Source of the DNA: Zoogloeaceae bacterium | GTDB lineage: Bacteria > Pseudomonadota > Gammaproteobacteria > Burkholderiales > Rhodocyclaceae | Direction of reading: 5' to 3' | Length of the DNA: 9,549 bases | Assembly: GCA_015657735.1 (NCBI GenBank) | Contig: SSSX01000398.1 | Coordinates: forward strand, 1-9,549 | In this document: positions 4,899 to 9,549 of the stretch, in pieces | Layout of the letters: the number at the start of each line of letters is the position of its first letter | Position numbering within the stretch: the first letter of the stretch is position 1 | Made by a program: the position numbers and the translations under genes | The notes under the pieces: generated by a model | The model's input: only the letters and a program-made list of their open reading frames with translations | Database searches by the model: none | Told to the model about the DNA's origin: nothing

Positions 4899-7791
4899 TC
4901 AGTTGTCCGGAATCGTAAACTTGAAACAGGCGCCGGGCCCCGCGCTGCGGTCGAGCCACAGCCGCCCGCCGTGGTTCTCGACGATGCTGCGGCTGATCGC
5001 CAGCCCCATGCCGAGGCCGTCCGGTTTGGTCGAGAAGAAGGCTTCGAAGAGCCGCGCCTCCGAGTCTTCGGCGATACCCGGACCGCTGTCGCGCACCGCG
5101 AAGCACAGCCCGCCGGCCGGGTCCGGCGTCACCGCGATATCCAGGCGACGGGCGCGGCCGGACTGCTCGCGCATCGCATCGACGGCGTTGATGACGAGGT
5201 TGAGGATGACCTGCTGCAACTGCACCGGATCGGCGATCAGGTCTGGCTGGGGCGTCGGCAGATCGACGCCGACCTGCACCCCGGCCTCGGTCAGCACCAC
5301 CTGCAGCATCTGCAGCAGCTCGCTCAGCATCCGAGCCAGATCGACCGGCTCGCGCCGGATCGCGCCGGCGCGCAGGAAACCGCGGATGCGCGAGATCACC
5401 GCACCGGCGAGGTTGGCGTCGCGATTGACCCGCTGCAGCGCGGCGGCCACCTCGACCAGATTCGGCTCGTCGTGGGACAGCCAGCGCAGCGCCGCCTGAC
5501 TGTTGGTGATCACCGCCGACAGCGGCTGGTTGATCTCGTGGGCGATAGAGGCGACCAGTTCGCCCATCGCCGTGAAGCGCGCCACCCGGGTCAGTTCGGC
5601 GCGCGTCGCCGCCAGCGAACGCTCGGCTTCCATGCGCAGGGTGATGTCCTCGACGATCACCGCCAGCATCGGACCATCCTGGGCCATGGCCGGAATGCGC
5701 GATGCGCACACATTGGCCCACAGATAACCGCCGTCCTTCTTCTCGTAGCGCTTGTGAACCTTGTAGCCGGGCAACTCGCCGTCGAACAGCCCATGCACGT
5801 TGCGCTCGGCGGCGGCCCGTTCGGACAGTTCGGTGATCTCGATCAGCGACACCCCGACGATGTCCGCGCGATCGTAGCCGAGCATGCGCTGCAGGGCCGG
5901 ATTGGCGGACAGGATGCGGCCGTCGCGGTCGGCCAGCGCGATGCCGACCGCGGTGTTGTCGTACAGGCCGAGCCAGCGCCGGTCGGACACCTGCAGCGCG
6001 GTGAAGCTGCGCTGCAGCGACTTGCGGCTTTCGACCAGGCCGGCAGTGAGCTCGAGAATGTCCGACGCCTGGGAGTTGAGTTCGCGCTGCAGGATGTCCA
6101 CGCTGCGCCGCATCGTCACCAGATTGCGCGCCCGGGCGCGCAGCTCCTGGGCTGAAAAAAGGCTTGGTGAGATAGTCCTGGACCAGATGTTCGAGCAGGT
6201 TCTCGCGCAGCACATCGTCGGCGCGCGCCGACAGCACCAGCACGGGCACGTGCGGATAGTCCGGCTGGTCGCCCAGCGCGCGCACGAAACGCTCGCCGTC
6301 CCAGCGCGGCATCATCAGGTCGGTGATGATGAGGTCGGGCGGATCGGCGATGGCCGCCTGGAAGGCGCTCTCGCCGTCTTCCCGCAGGGTCACGTTGTAC
6401 TCGTCGGACAGGACGTCGTAGAGAAAGGCACGCAGATCGGGGTTGTCCTCGGCCACCAGCACCTTCGGCTTGCCGGGGTGGAAGGCGGCCTCGGTGAGCG
6501 GCGGCAAATCCGGCGCGAAGGGAAGGCTGGCCTCGGCGGGCGCGTCGGCTTCGGCGCCCCCGCCGCTGCGCACGAAGGCGCCGTCGGGCGCGCGGGCCGG
6601 CAGCTCGATCTGGAACAGCGCACCGCCGCCGGGCGCATCGACCACCACCACGGTGCCGCGGTGCAGGTCGACGAACTCCTTGACGATGTTCAGCCCCAGA
6701 CCGCTGCCGTCGGCGCCGAGGCCTTCGCTGCCCTGAATGAAGCGGTCGAAGACGTGCTGCTTGATGACTTCCGGCACGCCCGGGCCGTTGTCCTGCACGC
6801 CGATCAACACCCGCCCGCCGCGCACCCGCTCGATCCGGCAGGCGATCCGCCCGCCCGGCGGCGTGAACTTGAAGGCGTTGGACAGCAGGTTGGCCAGCAC
6901 CCGCACGAACTTGGCGCGATCCACGTCGGCGTACAGCTCGTCCTCGCCGCGCAGGCTCAGCGTGATGCCCCGGTCTTCGGCCGCCGCCTCAAAGCCGGCG
7001 GCGACCTCGCGGACCAGCGCCACCACGTTGGCGTGCACGTAGGCCATCGGCATCCGGTCGGCATCGATGCGGGCCAGATCGAGAAGATTGTTCACCTGCT
7101 GCAGCAGCGCGCGGGCATTGCGCTGGATCGCCGCCAGACGGAAGCGCTCGCGCTCGCCAAAGGCGCCGCCGTCCTTGATGAGCTGCTCCACCGGGCCGAG
7201 GATCAGCGCCAGCGGCGTACGCAGTTCGTGGCTGACGTTGGCGAAGAAGCGGGTCTTGTAGCCGTCCAGCTCCTTCAGCCGCTCCAGCGCCGCCTGCAGC
7301 TCGCCGTTCTTGCGCGACAGCTCGGCGCTGCTGGCGATCTTCTCGGTGATGTTGCGCCCCTCGGGCAGCAGGAAGGCCACCTGCCCGTCGTCGTCGAGGA
7401 TCGGCGTGAGGGAAAAGTCGATGACGATCGTGCGGCTGCCGTGCAGATCGCCGAACACCTCGAAGTCGCAGCGCACGAAGCGGCCGGCGCGGGCCTCGTC
7501 GATCATCTCCCGCACCCGGTGGCGCACCTCCTCCGACACCGCCCACCAGCGGGCCTGCCAGAAAGGCTTGCCGAGCACGTCGTCGAGGCCCAGGCCGGCG
7601 CCGTCGAGCGCCGCCTGGTTGATTTCGAGCACGATGCCGTCGCGGTCGAGCAGCCCCAGAAACTGGTACATCGAATCCAGGATGATCCGCGCCATCTTCT
7701 GCCGGCGCACCTCACGGTCGTCGCCGGCCTCGATCACGACGCCGCGCACCGAGGTGCGCCCGGCCGCCCTGCCGATCCCGTCGCGATTCAT
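4899..7791 (-). pseudogene. tmoS: TodS/TmoS-type hybrid sensor histidine kinase, frame broken by a one-base insertion
   Basis: Soluble five-domain sensor kinase that, in this family, binds toluene-like effectors and phosphorylates a TodT-type regulator. ATG at 7791 has GGAGG upstream. With one T removed at 6155-6160 the gene encodes 963 aa, close to TodS (about 978). Domains: PAS1 about 35-150; kinase 1 with His188 (FFANVSHELRTPL) and ATP-site boxes NLLSNAFKF (301-309), DNGPGVP and GSGLGLNIVKEF; receiver about 442-560 with Asp491 and Lys543; PAS2 about 604-720; kinase 2 with His751 (SIAHEINQPLSA) and NLVINAVDAM, DSGPGIA, GLGMGLAI. PAS1 keeps Phe44, Phe77 and Trp83, which I align by memory with effector-pocket residues of TodS. 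As written, the first frame runs past KPF into unrelated sequence until a stop at 4660 (1043 aa), losing PAS2 and kinase 2. The correct second half continues in the other frame to the TGA at 4899. There is no other damage, which favours a sequencing error or a very recent mutation. Confidence 0.88.
6155..6160 (-). other. Frameshift site: T6 homopolymer in the sensor kinase gene
   Basis: On the coding (minus) strand the receiver end reads AAG CCT then TTTTTT C AGC, giving KPFFSPGAA. With five T's it reads KPFSAQELRARARNLV, the form expected from TodS (KPFSAHELRAR, recalled from memory). The error is therefore placed exactly in this six-base run, and one deletion (or a +1 shift) restores the frame. 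Confidence 0.85.
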
Positions 7792-7865
7792 CGCTATCGT
7801 TCCTCCCTCGTCGTTCTCCGGCCTGCCGCCCGGCGCCGGCTGGCGATGCGTGCCCTGCGCCACCG

Positions 7866-7882
7866 CCGTGCCCGTCGCACGG
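7866..7882 (-). other. Hairpin directly after the tmoF stop codon
   Basis: Reading the minus strand, CCGTGC (7882-7877) and GCACGG (7871-7866) form a perfect 6-bp stem with a GACGG loop, beginning at the base after the tmoF TGA. It is 74 bp ahead of the sensor-kinase start. No T-tract follows. It could reduce read-through from the monooxygenase operon into the regulatory genes, or stabilise the 3' end of the tmo message. Confidence 0.4.
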
Positions 7883-8896
7883 TCAGAAGAAGCGGTCGAA
7901 ATGAATCTGCTCGAACGGCACGCGGTGATCCACCATCAGCATTTCCTGCAGGGCCTGGGTCATCGGCGGCGGACCGGCGAAGTAGAACTCGTAGCTGGCC
8001 AGCGGTGCCGGCAGGCTGTCGGCAACGCAGGCATGCACGAAACCCGTCGCCCCCGCCCAGCCGTCGACGCCTGCCGCGGACACCACCGGACTGTAGACTA
8101 TCCGCTCTCCGAAGCCATCCAGCGCGGCCAGCATCGCTTCGCCGCACACGTCGCGGGGCTCCCGCGCACCGTAGAAGAAGTGCAGCCGCCGCGACCCGAG
8201 CATGCCGGCCGCGGCCGCCCCGCGGGCGATCGAGATCATCGGCGCGAGGCCGGAGCCGCCTGCCACGCACACCAGGTCGCGCGGCGAGCCGGGGCGCAGG
8301 TAGGCCACCCCGTACGGCCCGTCGAGCCCGACCTCCATGCCCGGACGCAGGTTGTCGAAGAGCAGCGCCGTGCCCTGCCCCTGCGCCACCCGGCGGATCT
8401 GGAAATGCCACTCGCCGGTCGCGTTGGGCGTATTGGCCAGCGAATAGGCGCGGGAGGCGCCCAGCCCCGGCAGATCGAGCATGGCGAACTGCCCGGGCAG
8501 GAACTCGGCGGGCCCGTCGGCGCTAAAGCGGAACTCGCGCAGGTCGTGGGTGAGGTCGGTGGTGCCGGTCAGCACCGCCCGGCGCCGGCGCGGCGGAACC
8601 GGCGGAACGTACTCGGCCGCGCTCGCCGCCTTGATCGACACGTCGCCCAGCGCCCGGCACTGACAGGCGAGGTGGCGCCCGCGGCGCCGGTCGCGCTCGC
8701 CGAGGCCCGGCGCATCGGGCCACAGCGTTTCGACCTCGCCGTGCAGCAGCTCGAACTTGCAGCCCCCGCAACCGCCGGAGTTGCACTCGTAGGACAGGCC
8801 GACGCCGGCACGCAGCGCGGCGCGCAGGAGGGTGTCCTCCGGGGCCTGCGCAAAACGGGTTCCGTCCCGTTCATTGACGACGACTGGATGGTTCAT
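7883..8896 (-). CDS. tmoF: Toluene monooxygenase oxidoreductase (NADH:ferredoxin reductase component), TmoF/TbuC-like
   Basis: 337-aa electron-transfer component that moves electrons from NADH through FAD and a [2Fe-2S] centre to the Rieske ferredoxin of the monooxygenase. The N-terminal plant-type ferredoxin domain (about 1-95) has Cys38, Cys43 and Cys46 in ECNSGGCGGC, and the fourth ligand at Cys78 or, by spacing, Cys80 (ACQC). The FAD domain (about 105-205) has RAYSLAN (149-155) and GPYG (193-196). The NAD domain (about 207-335) has VAGGSGLAPM (211-220), FYGARE (241-246) and FAGPPPM (306-312). Length and domain order fit TmoF (about 326 aa). ATG at 8896 has GGAGAG upstream; the longer reading to 9004 overlaps tmoE and is unlikely. 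It lies 40 bp after the beta-subunit gene, matching the E-F order of toluene-4-monooxygenase operons. All cofactor motifs look intact. Confidence 0.93.
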   Translation of the reverse strand: MNHPVVVNERDGTRFAQAPEDTLLRAALRAGVGLSYECNSGGCGGCKFELLHGEVETLWPDAPGLGERDRRRGRHLACQCRALGDVSIKAASAAEYVPPVPPRRRRAVLTGTTDLTHDLREFRFSADGPAEFLPGQFAMLDLPGLGASRAYSLANTPNATGEWHFQIRRVAQGQGTALLFDNLRPGMEVGLDGPYGVAYLRPGSPRDLVCVAGGSGLAPMISIARGAAAAGMLGSRRLHFFYGAREPRDVCGEAMLAALDGFGERIVYSPVVSAAGVDGWAGATGFVHACVADSLPAPLASYEFYFAGPPPMTQALQEMLMVDHRVPFEQIHFDRFF

Positions 8897-8920
8897 GGCA
8901 TCTCTCCGGCGTAACGCTGC

Positions 8921-8936
8921 GCCCACCGCGGCGGGC
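8921..8936 (-). other. Hairpin directly after the tmoE stop codon
   Basis: Reading the minus strand, GCCCGC (8936-8931) and GTGGGC (8926-8921) form a 6-bp stem with one G-U pair and a CGCG loop, starting at the base after the tmoE TGA and ending about 24 nt before the tmoF start. It could tune the relative amounts of tmoE and tmoF message. The short stem means chance is possible. Confidence 0.3.
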
Positions 8937-9549
8937 TCACAGCCCCAGGCCGCGACGCAGGTCGCGGGTGGCGGCCCTGGCGGCCGCGGCGGCGTCGGGC
9001 ACATCCGGCAGCGCCGCGCAGTAGGCGTCGATGGCCCGGTCGGCGAGCGGCTCCCACTTGGCGATCCACGCCTTCATCAGTTCCAGGTTCCCGGCCGTCT
9101 CCAGCGCCATCGCCACGAAGGCGGCGCTCCAGCGGCGATGACGGGCGGCATCGATCAGCTGGGCGTCGGTGATCAGGCCGAGCAGGGTGTCGCCGTTGTG
9201 ACGGGCGGATTCGCCCAGACGCCGCAGCACCGCCTCTTCGACCGCCGGCTTGACGACCAGACTCAGCACGACGATGGCCTCGCCCCAATCCCAGACGGTG
9301 AGCGCCTTTTCCATCAGCTCGCGGAAACCCTGCCAGGCGGGGTCGTCTTCCCAGTAACACCGCTCGTCCTGGCCGAAACCCCGGTCGGCGAAGGCCAGCG
9401 ACAGCTCCTTGGTTCGGTACGCGGTGTGGCTCAGCCAGCGCAGGCTGTCGGCCATCTGGAAGTAGTTGCAGTTGGTGATGGTGCTGGCCGGCGACACCTG
9501 CCCGACGTAGGCCGAGGCCATCTGCAGGGTGTGGAAGAGATAGCGGGCC
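8937..9549 (-). CDS. tmoE: Toluene-4-monooxygenase-type hydroxylase beta subunit, 5' end beyond window
   Basis: The C-terminal 203 residues of the beta subunit of a bacterial multicomponent diiron monooxygenase. The coding frame is open to the window edge, where it reads ARYLFHTLQMASAYVGQ, so the start and roughly the first third are missing. The beta subunit has the ferritin-like helical fold without metal ligands; it supports the alpha subunit in the (alpha-beta-gamma)2 hydroxylase that adds oxygen to toluene and related rings. Recognised stretches include SAYVGQVSPASTITNC, AYRTKELSLA, DPAWQGFRELMEKAL and DWGEAIVVL, which match my memory of TmoE/TbuA2. The adjacent reductase and TodS/TodT-type genes support a toluene or benzene monooxygenase. 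Related alkene monooxygenases share the same gene order, so the substrate is not certain. The C-terminus is Ala/Arg-rich and ends RRGLGL. Confidence 0.88.
   Translation of the reverse strand, partial: ARYLFHTLQMASAYVGQVSPASTITNCNYFQMADSLRWLSHTAYRTKELSLAFADRGFGQDERCYWEDDPAWQGFRELMEKALTVWDWGEAIVVLSLVVKPAVEEAVLRRLGESARHNGDTLLGLITDAQLIDAARHRRWSAAFVAMALETAGNLELMKAWIAKWEPLADRAIDAYCAALPDVPDAAAAARAATRDLRRGLGL

Noticed and set aside
4660..6154. The first-frame continuation of the sensor kinase as a genuine 1043-aa protein
   Set aside because: After KPF the sequence turns into Arg/Ala/Gly-rich text with no domain, and it overlaps the start of the response-regulator gene. The true PAS2-kinase 2 is in the other frame.
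6119..6162. Programmed -1 ribosomal frameshift at U UUU UUC in the sensor kinase gene
   Set aside because: The heptamer is in the right phase for -1 slippage, but the correct downstream frame requires +1 (or -2). A -1 shift enters the third frame and meets TGA after 12 codons.
7792..7863. Alternative upstream GTG start (7863) for the sensor kinase
   Set aside because: The added 24 residues are not family-like, and the ATG at 7791 has a good Shine-Dalgarno sequence directly upstream.
5884..8914. Very long plus-strand open frames across the sensor kinase and tmoF (about 880 and 534 codons)
   Set aside because: They are antisense shadows caused by high GC and strong third-position bias. Their translations lack domains, while the minus strand carries clear conserved proteins.

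Overview
This window is strongly GC-rich chromosomal DNA, and nearly every reading frame is open for long stretches. Its gene content points to a betaproteobacterium, probably of the Azoarcus/Thauera/Rhodocyclales type. That placement is an inference from the gene families, not from a marker gene. I see no rRNA, tRNA, transposase, integrase or CRISPR array.

Right half, all minus strand (about 4208-9549): the 3' end of an aerobic aromatic-degradation locus. The window edge cuts into the hydroxylase beta subunit of a toluene-4-monooxygenase-type diiron enzyme (tmoE, 8937-9549). It is followed by the oxidoreductase that feeds the enzyme electrons from NADH (tmoF, 7883-8896). Next come a TodS/TmoS-type hybrid sensor kinase (PAS-kinase-receiver-PAS-kinase, 4899-7791) and its FixJ-like partner regulator of the TodT/TmoT type (4208-4843). 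The genes work as one unit: the monooxygenase oxidises the aromatic ring, and the two-component pair senses the aromatic compound and switches on transcription. The sensor gene carries a one-base expansion in a T6 run (plus strand A6, 6155-6160) that breaks the frame at the end of its receiver domain. Removing one T restores a 963-aa TodS-like protein, so this is either an assembly error or a recent inactivating mutation.

Middle, plus strand (3391-4183): a 139-aa protein with two CBS domains, and a small unrecognised 82-aa protein with a CxxC motif. Two clear inverted repeats lie between them. A third hairpin fills the 24-bp gap where this pair converges with the regulator gene.

Left half, minus strand (1-3221): a divergent CorA-family membrane protein with an MgtE_N-like N-terminal extension and an altered GMN signature (1899-3221), a stand-alone cyclic-nucleotide-binding domain protein (1439-1801), a SigZ-type ECF sigma factor (803-1345), and the first 236 codons of a DUF318/ArsP-type permease (1-708) that leaves the window. 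The intergenic region at 3222-3390 between the CorA-like gene and the CBS gene holds three tandem 11-bp-period repeats.

I found no clearly new multi-gene system. The most useful items to check are the sensor-kinase frameshift, the non-canonical CorA, the SigZ-permease pair with its cysteine tail, the tandem operator-like repeats, and the hairpins that sit directly behind several stop codons.
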